A stretch of DNA of 64,000 nt from Echinarachnius parma (GCA_037951105.1 JBAMJV010010074.1:33501-97500); one strand, 5' to 3'. Shown: positions 1 through 12,993, counted from the stretch's first letter. Notes: a model not told the origin generated them from the sequence alone. Made by a program: numbers and translations.

Positions 1-43
1 TTGTGGCGCTGTGACGTTTTAGGTGGTGGTAGGGGCGGAGGCC
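1..43 (-). CDS. Proline-rich gene, third coding exon (cut by window edge)
   Basis: Acceptor TATTTACGCAG, then sequence reading GPPPLPPPKTSQRH in the phase left by the previous exon. The PPPLPPPK stretch is SH3/EVH1-ligand-like. Confidence 0.6.
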
Positions 44-3000
44 CTGCGTAAATAGGTTGAAAGGTCAAAGTTCAAAGGCCAAGCCGAGTATCCGGTTAAG
101 GGAGAAGCAGGAAGATAAAAATCAACAGAATTGAAAAAGAAAAAAAAAACACAATTCAGTTTTAATTGATTAATGAGAATGCTCAAAAGGAAAAGAAGCG
201 TGTGCATAAATCTGAGATACAGATCCATCAACCATCATCAGTATACCAAGCCGGGAGTCATCGCGTTCTACTCACAAAGACCTTCCATAATTATTAAGAC
301 TCTAGAACAATCAACTTTGGATATTTACACTTACATTTGTACTTGGTTATGTTTATTTTCTCTTGTTATGTTGATAATCACTACATTGACATTTTTGTAT
401 TTCACTCTAATCAAGGAGGTAATAATAGTACCTCCTTGCTATAATATAGTGACTCGGGGCACTTCAGTCCCTGAATTGCCGAAAAGAGCCCCCCCCCCCC
501 CCCTGAAAATCATAAAAAGGTGCCCCTGTACATTTGCATAGAGAAAATTAAATAGCTCCCCCCCCCCCCCCCCCCCCCCCAACAAAAAAAATAATAATAA
601 TAAATAAAAATATTTCAAAAACATGAGGGCTCAGGAAAATTCAGCCCCCAAAATGCCAAAAAGAGCCCCAATCAATTTGCATATCTTCAATGCAAAACCA
701 ATTCCATTCAAAATGGAGATATATACAAATCAGACACTATACACTCCTTTCAAACTTGAACTGTTATAATTGATTACAGTTTAAATCTGTTATCACACTC
801 CGTTTTTTCTGTCTAATAAATAGTAAAATATTAAAAACATGATTTTTTATTCCACAAACACGGTCAAGTTTGGGAGAATTCACTCACAAAATGCAAATCC
901 CATGCATTATATTATATTAATGAAATACATAGCTGCAAGACGGTCACAATACACATGAAGATCTAAACAAAAACTAAAGTAACTAAAATCTAAATAAACA
1001 TACCTCGGTTAGTGAACAAAAAGCAATTAGATGTATTTACAAGCAATGATTATAAAAAAGAAAACTGCATTCATTGTTTATATTGTAATTTGCATGCAGT
1101 GCATTTAGATTTGTTTTCGACATTAATTGTGCTGGTGATACAACTATGGTTCATTCCATTATACAAATTTGCATTCATGCCTGAATGCAGCCCTGGTTAT
1201 ACTATTCATAGATTATATATTTAGCTCTTTATAGTTTGCATATTTGGCATTTATTTGCAGAAAGTAACTATTATGCGAAGCAGCATTATTTAGCCTCGCA
1301 ATGTTTTGCAGATCTATAATAAAATAGTGTTCCTTTTGTTTATAATAAGCAGTGCGGCATAGCTAATTTTAATAGAGTATAAGAGAGAAAATCGAAAAAA
1401 GTCATATAAATAAATAAATATAACAATGCAGAACTTTGTTCCAGTGACAAGTGATTTTGTTTTTGTTTGTTTGTTTTGTTTGCAAAGACTCACCTTTCGC
1501 TGCCGCTGTTGGCTTGTAATAGCCCGAAGGTTTGGGCTTGGTTGGGGGTGGCGCACCTATGGGACCAGCGGGTTATTAGTCAAGTTACAATCACACGGGG
1601 GTGCAGGCACACAGAAGATGCAGGGAAAGGGGAAAACAGAGAAACAAACAAAGATAAACCACATTTTTTTTTCAATTGTTTTCAAAATAGATTTTATGAT
1701 TATCATCTACATCTACAATGAGATTGAAAGAGAAACAAAGATATTGCAATTGTATTATTATCATAGATCTACATTTAAAATGAGATTAGAAGAAAACACA
1801 CAATCAAAAATTCACCAGGCTTGATTATTCCCAAATTGTATAGCAAATGTAAGCAGAGAGTGACAAACAGTGGACAGTGAAATGAAAAATTGCTCTGCAG
1901 AAACCCTTTTAAAAACATTTCTAAAGATGATTTGATTTTTGGTATAACAAGCATCCCCCGTCCAGCTTAGACTGAGTATTTTGGAGACCAGACCTGAATG
2001 AGATGACAGAGAGATACTACATGTATGGAGGAAAGCTTTTTAAAATAGTATTTAAAAGCCAAAGAAATGCACCATCTTAACTCCAGAAATGTTATCTAAG
2101 AGTATTTACAAAATCACCTAGAAAGTACCATTTTTTCTTCAGAAAATTGACTAGCTTTATGCAAAAGTAGTAAAAGAAAAAGTTTGTAACCATATTTTTT
2201 CTTTGATTTCCCACATGTTTAAGAAAAGCTTAAAAGACAAATAAAATGCATCATCTTATTACTCCAGGGCCCCATTGGAGGAAGAAATACAATCAATTGT
2301 AAGTTACAATTAATTGTAAGTCAGATCATGTGTTCATCAATGCGCACATCTGATTGGTTGAAACACGCACATTTTCTGACTTACAATCAATTGTAACTTA
2401 CAATCGATTGTATCTCTTTCTGCAACGGGCCCAGAAGTGTTATGAAATAATTTTTGTTTTTTAAACAGAAAATACAAAATGAATGCACCACTGTTTGCTG
2501 CTATGTTAGGCAATGCAAAGATAACTTATTCAGTTCATTCAATCAGACATTTCCCTAAGAATAGCCACACTATTCTTACTATAAACATTGATATTTAATC
2601 ATTCTTGACTGATCATCATTTGCGTTTCAAGCACTAATCACCCTACTAAGTGAAATTATGCACAGCATAATTCTGGCAAATTTCATTGCAGACTATTCTT
2701 GAGGAAGCAATTTCTGGGAACTTTTCCTACAAATGAAATCTTGAGTAAGTTCTTCACGTATATCTCCATCACATTGTATGGACCAGAATTAGCTAGATGT
2801 TCATTCAACAAAAAAACAATATACCGTTCATATTTGACTTCTAGTAAAACCTTGTTTTTTAGATAAACATGTCAAATCAAAATACTCACGTTTTTCCTTC
2901 ATTGTAGTACTTTTTGTGATATAAACTTCCATGAATATAGTCACTGTTATTTTATAAATTATTCCAAATTGATGCCCAAGAGCTCTTTTTTGCACAATTT

Positions 3001-6000
3001 ACAAAGAGCTTGTAATCCACGGAGGGGCCACTATTATCTCGAACCGTATGAATTCTATATCATCACAAAATGTACAGTGACTACTGTAGTCTACAGTCAC
3101 TGTTATTATGTACACTATATATTCCAAATTGAAATGAGAGTCCTAGAGTGTGGCTTGCACAATTTCCAAAGAGGTTTCGTTCAACGTCTTATCCAGATCT
3201 GCAATCTAGCAACACTTTGAGCAGTGAGATACACAGAGCTAAGAAACTTCTTGTTCCTCAGAACAAAGTTCAACCAAAGTTCCAAGAATATACACAACTC
3301 ATAACTCCTAGAGCGGTTTTGCCCAATTTACCAAGAGGTTGCGTTCTACGTCTTATCCAGATGAAATCTAGCAAAAGTATGAGCAGAGAAAATACATGTA
3401 CATGTATGTACACAGAGCTAAGAAACTGCTTGACGGTACCAAGTTCAGCCAATAAAGTCCAGCCAACGTAATGAATTCCTTTTTCTTTTTTTTTGTTTGA
3501 GACTACAAACAACTCATAACCCCAAGGCTTGATGAAATGAAATGTTCATTTCTCGCATTCCGCTCGTATCGAATGTCAAACGGAGGCATGTCCCCAGCAG
3601 ACACACCGTAAGTTTGAAGTTTGCGATCCCGCTGTTTTGGAATTGTAATCGAATTTGATCGCCTCTAGTCAGAAATTCTGCCTACATGTACTTCACATTG
3701 TATGCACACTGTTTATGTTAGGCCCATTTCCATGGCAACAATACACAATGAACATACACATGTATGAGTGATATTTGGTGAATTTGCTTCAATACCATTG
3801 TGATGAACTTTATTTTTTCATTCTTTTACAATATTTTAAGGAAGGAATTTTGAACCATTTTGACTCACAGAGGTTTTTAAAAAACTTACTGTTTGGACTT
3901 TTACTTATAAGAGGAATTGTGAGGCTGGACAGCAGCTGGGGACTTGGTCTAGACATTCCTCGCATTCTGGGTTAAAAATGTCACCTAAATACAGACTGAC
4001 AGGTTGTCACAGGGGGTCATCATGTTGTTGTTGTTGTGATTTATCAAAAGAGCAACAACAACAAAATTACTAAGATATACACAAATGTAGAAAAAGAAAA
4101 CATTGTTATTGCATGTTACCTGTACAGTGTGCAACAATGCTAGAAATTAACTGTTTTCCTGGTAGGCCATTCTGGCAAAGTGATATTGAGACTCATAAAA
4201 TTGTGCTTGCCCGAACACAAAGTGGGTGGCCCAAAACAAAGAAAAACATTAACAACTAGTATGTTCATTCTGGTTGCCCAGTTGGGCTAGTAAAATTGTA
4301 TGTAAACAAAAAAATTTGTGGCCTAAAAGCCATTTTTGGTGGTCCCAGGACAGTGGGCTTAGGATTAGTGAAAAGGGCCAAAAGTTGATTTGGGGTTAAA
4401 ATCAATTTCTGCATGACGTCGTGTATGTCAGAGCCTCATCTACATTGTAATGCCACATTTTCAGATGTAATTCTTTGGATAACTTTTTGGTACTATATTC
4501 ATCAAGAATTTTAAAAAGCTAAATTTTATAAAAATCTACAGGACTATCAAACTGCAAACATGATTATCTCTCAAGTACAAATAGTGAGATAGTTGAGTTT
4601 TGGTAGAGAGGGCGCTAGACTACTTATTTTTTTGTGAGGTAATGAAAAACTGAGTGTAAAATTTGAAAGAGCATAATATTTAAATAATAAAATCATCTTT
4701 GTTTGATCAAAATCGGTTCAGAGACGGCTGAAATATCCATAAATATAACAATTTGTAATAAACCTGGGGCCCCAGGTTTATTAGAGAATTTTGAACCAGC
4801 CGTTAAAAATTTTTTAAAAAATGCTTGAACCTCTTTTCAAAAAGTTACAAAATAGGTATTTAAATAGTTGTTGGTTATTTCTCTATCTAATCACTATTTC
4901 AACAAAGCATCACATGCACAATATTTTATTCAAAATGGTTGAAACCGATTTGTTTTTAGAGTGTTTAGAGAGCGCCCTCTTACGTTTTAATGGCTCTTTT
5001 TGAATGATAACATGATCTTGACTACATCATTTGTAATTTTGTGTTCCTTTCTAGTTTATAACTATTAGTTTGTAATGTAATTATGCAGGTTTTGGTTACT
5101 AAAATTCAGTTTCACCAAAACTGTACTCTCCTTACCAGAACTAAACTATCCCTTTATTAAAGTTTAGCATACTTTTCTTTCTCAACTAACAACATGTTAA
5201 TGAACTTGTCCATTGAGTGAATGCATTGGGTGTACATGTATGGCACTTATTTTTCCTGGTACAGTAGTATTAAAATATCTAGTTGCTGTAACTCAAGAAT
5301 TTATTTATTTTGTTCATGTTGGTATAAATTTCAGCCCACATCCTGGAAGTGGTAATGCCATAGTTACAGTATAAATCATGTTACACAAACATGTACACTT
5401 CCTTAGGACTGTAACCTCATAATCACTGTAGTACTACACAAATATAGGGACAATTATTGCTGTATATATGTTACACTTTAGATTGTTCGAGAAAAAATGT
5501 ATATATGTTTAAGGAAAAAAAATCATAAGAAGGGAAATCAGGCTGTGACGCTAAATTAATTAAATGAAAGCAAATTTGTATTACAAACAGCTAGAGTTTA
5601 TTTGCAGGACATACATAACTTGTGTCACAAAAATATCAACTTTCAACTAGCTTTCACATTTTGATCATAACAGCGAAGTCCCATATACATTTAAATATAT
5701 GATGACATAAATGGTACCCTGGGGTACCAAACGAATATCCGCCATTTTGTTTAATTATTTATTTATTTTTTAGGGCTGTACCAGGGTATAGCGTGCATAC
5801 AATCGCGCGCTGCACTGCATACACAACGCAATACGGTTGTGCTTCGAGTGGACACAAGATTGCGCTACACAACGCGGTACCCCGGGGTACATTTGTACAA
5901 CGGTACCCCGGGGTACCGCGTGTGTCATCATATATGCAATTGTGTGTATTTTATGTAGGTACTCTCATCAACATGTTACATATATTTTGAATGTTGTTAA

Positions 6001-9000
6001 CCCTTTGCCTACAAGAACCTTGTGGCTAGGTATACAAAGATTTCAGAATCTAAAAGGAAACGGGTCAATTTTGCAAAACTTTGTTTTGTATCCTGTTTTT
6101 AAATTTACTTTTGCTCAGGTCCGGAATTTCAGCCACCAAGGATCTCTGGAAAATAAATTGTCGAGTTTAGAACCACAACAAAAGTAACCATTATTCATTA
6201 AACAGGAAACCCAACAAGTTGCTTGTTTGAATACCCATAGTAACCAATTTACATTTGCATTGTACGTATGTAGTTTGTTGGGCTATTTATTACCAGTAGA
6301 GGAAACCTGTTAAAACAATGAAATGTAGACCTTGCATTCTTCCTATTGTGTCATGGTTCTATTTTCATCTAGTTTTTCAATTTTCTCCTAATCATGTTCG
6401 CCCTTGTCAGCTATAAGCTGTGTTTTTTAGGGATCTACTTGTCAAGATACAAATGTACTTAATTAGATAAGTCAATACATTGTACACTTTACTGTAATGG
6501 TTTCAAAGAGGTCACAATTTATTCCATATATTTCTTGGACATTAAAAGTCGTAGGTCCAGTCTATCACTGTACTATCACTGAATCACTAGTCAGTCTTAC
6601 AGTACATCAGTTACCCCCAAAAGTAATTGTTGATGTGTGAAAAGTTCAGTTTTAGCAATGCATTCCAAGATTACAAGATTTTATCATTTAAAGAATGTTT
6701 TGCTGTTCACAGCATCATTGTTGCCAATAAAAATTGTTCTGAGGCAGCGAAAAAATTAATATTTTTATTTCGGGGGCTCCATTTTCGGGGGCTACTTTTC
6801 CAACTTTCGGGGGCTACAAATTTCCGGGGCTACTAATAAGCTATAATGCTGTAAGTGATCATTTTATAAGCATTTGATCACAATCCAAACAGAAAAATCC
6901 CACCAAAAATCCTGAAAAAATAAATAAATAAATAAAATAAATAAATTTTGGGGGCGAATTTGGGCATTTCGGGGGCGAATTTGCCCGCCGCCCCCGTGTA
7001 TTTTTTTCGCTGTTCTGAAACCCATTCATTCTCCAGGAAATATCTGCTTATGTACTGCATGCACCCCATATTCTCTTTAAGAAGGAGAATTGAATTTTAA
7101 AAAAAATAAAAAATCAATAAATCAAATACACTCATAAAAGCCCTTCAAGTCACACATTGTTTACTAGAATGTCACATTTGATCTATGACATAATCTGTCT
7201 GAAGAAAAGCTCTGTGCTCTGTGCTCTGTCAATGCAGTTCTTCAAGTACCAAACATTCACTTTAAAGAGCTCTTAAATGGTACCTTCTTTCTTATACTGT
7301 AGGACACTAATCTCCCAACTCTGAATGTTGGTTTGCAAAAGGTGGACAGTATCTTTAACAGGAGAAAAATAAAGAAATCAATACCGTAAATCAATTTACA
7401 ATCATAAGCCTTCACCAAGTCACACAATGTTAATTAAAATGTCGATAGATGACATAATCCCTGTCAGAAGCAAAGCTCTGTGCTCTGTCAATGCTGACCT
7501 CCCCACTCAGGTTTTTTTTTGCAAGCTCTGCAAATACCCAACAATATCTTTAAGAAAAAATAAACAAATCAATAAATCAAATTTACAATCATAAGCCTTC
7601 ACCAAGACACACATTGTTTATTAAAAATGTCGCACTTGATCTACGACATAATCTCTGTCTGAAGGAGAGCTCTATGCTCTGTCAATGCTGACCTCACCAT
7701 TTCAGGGTCGGCATTTTGTGGGGGGGAGCCCACTCCAAATTTGGAAATGTTTGCTATCAAAATTCCATGACAATGACTGTACACCATTCACACGTGTACA
7801 GAGTGTGGTACACATGCACTGTATAGTATACATGTATTCGTGTAAAGAATTCACGCAGTATGTACTTTACTGTAAAGTATTTTTTCTAAACGATGAACCA
7901 ACAGAATGTGTGCAAACTGTGCATATATACACATACATGCACCAATGCATCAAAATTAAATATTAGGCCTTTTGATTCTTCAAAAGTATTGAAAATAAGA
8001 TTTTGTTCACATACTTGTGCCACCAAACCTTATTCTGGTGGCCCAAAACAAAAGAAAACTATTAAAAATGTTCTGTTATATTCGGTTGCCCATTTGGGCC
8101 ATTTTGATGGCCCGGAGGTAATATTTAAGTAGGCCTGTCTAAAGTTCTCTATTTACTTGGGTATGTTCAGAGGAAAAAATCCTTGTCTTTGTAACAATCC
8201 AATATTATCATAATTTATGACAAATTCTATAGAATAATTAGGCATTTAAAAACTTTTTACTATTAAAGGGACTTAGTAACATTGTCCAAATCCTCAAAAT
8301 AAATTTTTCATTCTAGCGGTTCCCTCATACCTTGTTGTATTCGTATTAACAATAAAATCATGGGACAGGTTTCGGTTTTTCAAATTTCCCTTTCGTTACA
8401 AATATATACATGTACGATCAAAGTATTCAGATAAGAAAAACTCCGGGCGAGTTTTTCTTCTGTGTCATTTTCGCTCATTACTTGGCCATGCAATGTCCAT
8501 TTGACTTGAAATTTTCACACAATACCCTGTGGACATATGAGATAACAATAATATACATTGCATCAACCATTCATCACTTTTTGCACATGTCAACAAAGTT
8601 ACTAGATCCCTTTAAATTACAAGCTAGAAATGTTTTCATTTATATTCCAAAGAACTAGTCTACATTTTCAAATGTGGGTTCAGAAGTTCAGAGTGATGAC
8701 ATTTTGTTGCATGGGCAACTTAATGAATTAAGTGCATGGCTACTGAATATGATCGGTAAATTGAGTTATGAACAATACAGCTGACATGCCAGGTAGTAAT
8801 GATGTGCACACACGCAACCTATGCCAAAAATGATTTGATATCACTCACAAGCAATATTCTAAGACAACCATCCATAATACTAATATTACTACAGCTACAT
8901 GCAGGCTGAAATTACCCAAGCACTGACTGATGGATGGGTACAAGTACAACATTAGCCAGAAAAGTAGAACACCATACTAAACATGCAGTGTCAAACACTC

Positions 9001-10011
9001 ATGCACACAGCAAATGGTATTACTTTCATCCCTATCATTTAAAGAATTTAAGTAAACATCTATTTTTCTTAATAATGATAAAAGATCAATTCTTTTGTAA
9101 ACGTATCTGATCTCACAGACCGTTGATTGAAAGCTACGCATGGTTCACATATGAGGTAGGCACAAATCAAAATTAAGAACTTGATTTTCTACCAGTCTCC
9201 GTCCATCTGTCTTTCTTGGCAATATTTACTATGATACCTGCATTCAATTACAGTTTTCAGATGAATTTTTAACAATTAATTAACCCGTTCTGGGCCCCGT
9301 TGCAGAAAGAGTTGCAATCGATAATAAAGTTAAAATTAATAGCGAGTCAGATCAAGTGATGAAATGAGCAAATCTGATTGGTTCAAAGGTGCATTTTTTC
9401 TGACTTCTAATTAATTGCAACTTAACAAATTATTGCCACTCATTTTGTAACGGGGCCCAAAACTGGCCCCCAATATACTCAGGCTGCGGTGGTCCTTAAA
9501 GAATGCATGTTATACCAAAATCAAATTGTCCTTCAAGTTATAAGTAGCAAGAATGACCAAGTGACTAAATGTATGACAGAAGTTTATGAACAAGAGCATA
9601 CTCTTATTCAGGACTGGTCCAAAAAATACTCAGGCTGAAGTCTAGATGCATGAAAATGCATTTAGCAAAATCAAATCTTCTTCAATGTGTTAATAAGCAT
9701 AATCATTCATTAAATTTTGTTTTTTTAATTGTATGCGCACAATGAGAGGACTCACCTTTTGATCCAGACGGTGGCAGTGCATTCTGGGTACCGAGCGGTC
9801 CGCGGGACTTCGGCCCTGTGACTGGTGCAAACCTTTTGGGGTCGCTGCCGTAGAATGTCCTACTCGTTGAGGTGACGGTCTGCTGTGTGTAGGTCTGCCC
9901 TGGCTGCAGCTGACCGTTCTGCGGGAGTTGACCGACGGTGGCCGTACCCCCGCCCACCCGAAGATTGTCCAGGCTTTCTAATTCCTGGTTTAGCCTGTGC
10001 ATCGTCGTCAT
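1..10011 (-). CDS. Proline-rich protein, N-terminal part; possible zyxin/LPP-family LIM protein (partial gene)
   Basis: Three minus-strand coding exons (9756-10011, 1494-1556, 1-43) join with matching phase 1 at both junctions and consensus splice sites, so this is a real gene running off the left edge. The start ATG (10011) has an in-frame TGA three codons upstream, and the exon opens at a CTTTCAG acceptor near 10037, so a 5' non-coding exon must lie further right. Residues 1-25 (MTTMHRLNQELESLDNLRV) could form a short helix. They are followed by Q/T/G-rich sequence, then DPKRFAPVTGPKSRG, then APPPTKPKPSGYYKP and GPPPLPPPKTSQRH. The K-R/K-F-A-P-V-x-x-P-K motif resembles the N-terminal motif of zyxin and LPP, focal-adhesion and actin-linked proteins with C-terminal LIM domains. 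No LIM domain is visible in the window, so the family is an inference; another proline-rich adaptor is possible. Confidence 0.6.
44..1493. other. Intron of the proline-rich gene
   Basis: AT-rich. It holds two C homopolymers (about 490-503 and 558-580), a short TAA repeat and no other recognisable feature. Confidence 0.6.
1494..1556 (-). CDS. Proline-rich gene, second coding exon
   Basis: 63 nt, phase 1 to phase 1, encoding APPPTKPKPSGYYKPTAAAK. The acceptor CCCATAG is preceded by a good branch-point-like CTAATAAC; the donor is AAAG|GTGAGT. Being phase-symmetric, it could be skipped without a frameshift. Confidence 0.7.
2267..2432. mobile_element. Palindromic MITE, GGGCCC-ended
   Basis: The ends are inverted (GGGCCCCATTGGAGGAAGA against TCTTTCTGCAACGGGCCC). 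The arms carry repeated TTACAATCAATTGTAA-type palindromes around a short central core. A second copy lies at 9292-9458. Confidence 0.75.
2960..3470. repeat. Degenerate tandem repeat, about 175-bp unit, three copies
   Basis: Units near 2960, 3130 and 3310 share GCACAATTTCCAAAGAGGTT-like and CGTTCTACGTCTTATCCAGA-like segments, with ACACAGAGCTAAGAAACT in the last two. No coding capacity is evident. Confidence 0.6.
4603..4983. mobile_element. Inverted-repeat element with a perfect central palindrome
   Basis: The ends are inverted versions of GTAGAGAGGGCGCT. Near the middle, 4756-4783 is a perfect 28-bp palindrome centred on GGGGCCCC. Related sequence lies near 20760-20890 and 36540-36715. Confidence 0.5.
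5699..5931. mobile_element. MITE with ATGATGAC ends and GGTACC palindromes
   Basis: Begins ATGATGAC and ends GTCATCAT. Inside are several GGTACCCCGGGGTACC-type palindromes and a CpG-rich core. An inverted relative lies at 10587-10810 (that copy starts GTGATGAC). Confidence 0.75.
6745..7012. mobile_element. hAT-like MITE, CAGCGAAAAAA ends, 8-bp target duplication
   Basis: The 268-bp element starts CAGCGAAAAAA and ends TTTTTTCGCTG. It is flanked by TTCTGAGG (6737-6744) and TTCTGAAA (7013-7020), a slightly decayed 8-bp target duplication. It contains repeated CGGGGGC motifs. CAG-ended termini with an 8-bp duplication are typical of hAT. Confidence 0.7.
7130..7710. repeat. Tandem repeat, about 190-270 bp spacing, three copies
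   Basis: Units starting near 7130, 7399 and 7586 share ATAAGCCTTCACCAAG-like, GACATAATCTCTGTCTGAAG-like and GCTCTGTGCTCTGTCAATGC blocks. Confidence 0.7.
8263..8615. mobile_element. TTAA-flanked inverted-repeat element (piggyBac-like MITE)
   Basis: Starts TTAAAGGGACTTAGTAAC and ends GTTACTAGATCCCTTTAA, with TTAA at both ends. A close copy in opposite orientation lies at 13872-14257 and a partial one at 34689-34910. Similar peptides read from two copies are by-products of this DNA repeat. Confidence 0.75.
9292..9458. mobile_element. Second copy of GGGCCC-ended palindromic MITE
   Basis: Starts GGGCCCCGTTGCAGAAAGAG and ends TTTTGTAACGGGGCCC. Shares the ATCTGATTGGTT core with 2267-2432. Confidence 0.75.
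9756..10011 (-). CDS. Proline-rich gene, first coding exon
   Basis: Residues 1-85 plus one base. The exon itself extends to 10036 as 5' UTR after a CTTTCAG acceptor; the donor is G|GTGAGTCC at 9755. An in-frame TGA lies nine bases before the ATG and fixes the start. Confidence 0.75.
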
Positions 10012-10586
10012 GGCTTGTCAACCCGGTAGACCCTCTCTGAAAGAAGAAGTTAATAACAATTTAGAGGATATTAATTAGGGATCATCATAGTACAAGTAGA
10101 TATTTGGACTAACAGTGACCAACTTATTCTCGGTTCAGCTAGGAGCATTGCCGTCATGGCTTCAGATATGATAAGGATACAACAATACACCTGGTTTCAA
10201 AAACTTATGCATGTTTCTGAAGGCTTCTGTTGAAAATTGATACTACCAGAAGAAGGAGAACAAGAAGAAGAATTAACCATCTGTTTGGAGATTATCAAGG
10301 ATTTCTAACTCCTACACATGTCTGGCTTTTCTAACATGTATAAGTTCAAGTTTCTGAAAATGTTTACATGTAGATGGATCAAAAATGAAACCAATTAGTT
10401 GAAAACATCCTGTTTTCACAACACTGAAACTTTTCACTTTCACACAGTCAAAAATATTTGTTTCAGCATTGTATGTTTTCCAAATACTGGTATTTTCTCC
10501 AATCTCAAAGCTAATTGCATTGCTACATGTATCAAACCACTCATTTGAATTCACAATACTATGTTCACAAGCAAATAAAGCAACAT

Positions 10587-10810
10587 GTGATGACACACGC
10601 AGTACCCCGGCGTACCGTTGTACCCCGGTATCCCGCGTTGTGTAGCGCCATCTTGCGTCAAACCGTACCGCAGCTAATGCGTTGTGCATGCAGTGCAGCG
10701 CGCGATTGTATGCACGCTATACCCACAGTACAGCCTTAAAAATGAAATAAATAATTCAACAAAACGGCGGATTTTCGTCTGGTACCCCAGGGTACCGTTT
10801 ACGTCATCAT
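10587..10810. mobile_element. Second copy of the ATGATGAC-type MITE, opposite orientation
   Basis: Closely matches 5699-5931 in reverse orientation, including the GGTACC palindromes and the CGCGCGATTGTATGCACGCT core. Confidence 0.75.
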
Positions 10811-11844
10811 GTGTATATTCGTATTACTTATAATATTTGATCTCTTATGCACCAACTCATACCTGTTGACATCCCATCAAGAACGATGGCCCAGATATTT
10901 GTGGTTTGGTATTCCTACAATTGAGCTACAAGAAAATAATGTATATTAAGTGTACAACAGAAAGAGAACAAATTTCTCCCTTTTTTTAAAGCCCTATTTT
11001 GTTATTGTACACTGCTTTCATTATTTTAAAATTATTTTTATTAGCGCGTAAATCGCTATAATTTAGGAAAATCCTTAAATTGGCAATGCATTGTCATTAT
11101 GCATTGACATTACTAAATATCTCCACCTTTTTTATGTTGTTAAAACGTAGACAAAAATTAGGAGTTGCCAATTTGTTGAGGGAAATAATGATAAATTTTG
11201 CCTTGAAATGGGTTAAAACAATGTTATCAGCTTTTTATAGACCGTACAAATTAGTAATTACCTTCTCCGTGAAAGTGCATACAACCCATAAACCATACCA
11301 ATACATCAGCATGAATCACACACACACACAAAAAGCATTTAATTCTATAGTCATAGAGCCATTTATATGACCTTCATCAATCAGTGAAATTAAGTTTGAA
11401 AGCGGTGCAATTTTTTAGTGGACTAAAATGACCCTCTAAATAGCTTTTGAGTATCCTATAGATGTACAATTGACTCTCCCAGTCCCACAATAAATATATT
11501 ATTGGTGCACCAGGTGGTGACTCATTTAGTCAAGTGAGTCAATTGACTCAATTCTTTAAAAATATTAATATAAACCACTTTGGGAATTAATCATTTAGTT
11601 AATTCATCATTTATTTTTTATTCCAGATTCAAATTCTCAATAAAATCCTGAGAAAAACATGATCTATGAAAATGGTATATTTTTTTCGACCAAAATCAAA
11701 CTATCAAATGAAACAATTTATGATGAGCATTTATAAGAGAAATTGTTATCCCAAGTATGGGATGGGATGTACTGTACATCCATCTACATATCCCCAAACA
11801 CATACATACTTACAATACATACATGTACAAATGTACGTATATAG

Positions 11845-12050
11845 TGCTTACATAGGATTGACTGCAAAATGCCAAGAGTTCAAGAGTATCGATCTACAAC
11901 TATACAAACGTACACAAGTATGATGAACCTGAAACCACCTCAAAGGCATTCCCTGGCCAGGTTGTCATTTGCAGCCCACTGGCTTAATTACAAGGACTGT
12001 CACAAGTTGAATCAACCTCATTTTAAAGGGACATCATAGTGCTGTAAATA
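11845..12050. repeat. About 190-bp dispersed repeat, copy 1 of 3
   Basis: Shares AGGATTGACTGCAAAATGCC, CAAAGGCATTCCCTGGCCAG and AATTACAAGGACTGTCA blocks with copies at 13033-13210 and 13451-13640, all in the same orientation. Confidence 0.65.
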
Positions 12051-12051
12051 G

Positions 12052-12350
12052 TGCTGTTGATGAGTCCCGGGTACCCGGGTCCCGCCAAAAAATGTCGAGT
12101 CCCGGGCGCAAAAATCAATACTCAATTTCCCAAAGAAAAAAAGCAAGTCCCCTCATTGAATGCAAGAGTTATCTATCATGTTCATTCAAGTGACATAAAT
12201 GCGCTAAATTTTTGTCACTTGAATGAACATGTTTTCCCAGCTGGCGTGACATGCCGATCATGTAATCAACAAATGGGTAAATTTCGGGTACCCGGGACTC
12301 ACCCGAAAAATTATTGCGAGTCCCGGGTAGTAAATACTCCCGAAATCAAC
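12052..12350. mobile_element. Inverted-repeat element with CCCGGGTACCCGGG arms and a central perfect hairpin
   Basis: Both ends carry GAGTCCCGGG and GGGTACCCGGG motifs in inverted arrangement. The centre, 12177-12231, is a hairpin with a perfect 19-bp stem (CATGTTCATTCAAGTGACA) and a 17-nt loop. Confidence 0.6.
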
Positions 12351-12384
12351 AACACTAATCATTTATCCAAGTGTGGGATGTACT

Positions 12385-12993
12385 GTATTGATCTAAACCG
12401 AACACAAAAAGTAACTTCACCCCTAAGCAATTGCCTATAATTTCATAACCGATTATTGTTTCAAGATGTCATCTTACCACAATATTGGCACAGTTGTTAT
12501 GTTCGATATGTGCGAAAATCAGAGATATTCATTAATTTATGGCTGAATGAGCACAGATTGAAGACAAAATGGCCCAATTCAAAAGTCACAAGGTATTGCG
12601 CGTGCCTGTACATTGTTGTGAATCTGCAATGTATGTGGCGGAATGCATTGATCATGGTTTATGAAACAATGCTGTTTGATATTCCATTCATTTTAATTTT
12701 TTGATGGCACATGTGGTAAAATGCATTAATTGCAATTGTAAAACAGTGCATTTTTTATTTTCCAACTCTCAATAATTTGTAATGATGATAATACTTTTGT
12801 GAATTTTGAAATATGACTATTTTTTCTGTAATGTGTGCTCACTCAACCATGGATTAATGGTTACCTCTTATTGTTTTCCTAACTACCATATGGATATATT
12901 GGCAAGACGAAACCTTGAAACGATTCTTGGTTATGAAATTATGGGCAATTGCTTAAGGGTGAAGTTACTTTTTGTGTTCGGTTTACAATGTAG
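12385..12993. mobile_element. Foldback element with arms over 200 bp
   Basis: The left arm begins near CTAAACCGAACACAAAAAGT and its reverse complement ends the element (ACTTTTTGTGTTCGGTTTAC). The arms stay alignable through CAATTGCC, ATAATTTCATAACC and TGAGTGAGCACA-like blocks toward the centre. No coding sequence. Confidence 0.65.

Larger units (their letters stand above)
1557..9755. other. Long intron of the proline-rich gene, rich in repeats
   Basis: 8.2 kb with no exon-like reading frame recognised on either strand. It contains the palindromic elements at 2267, 4603, 5699, 6745, 8263 and 9292 and the degenerate tandem repeats at 2960-3470 and 7130-7710; the rest is AT-rich sequence with no visible feature. 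Confidence 0.55.
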
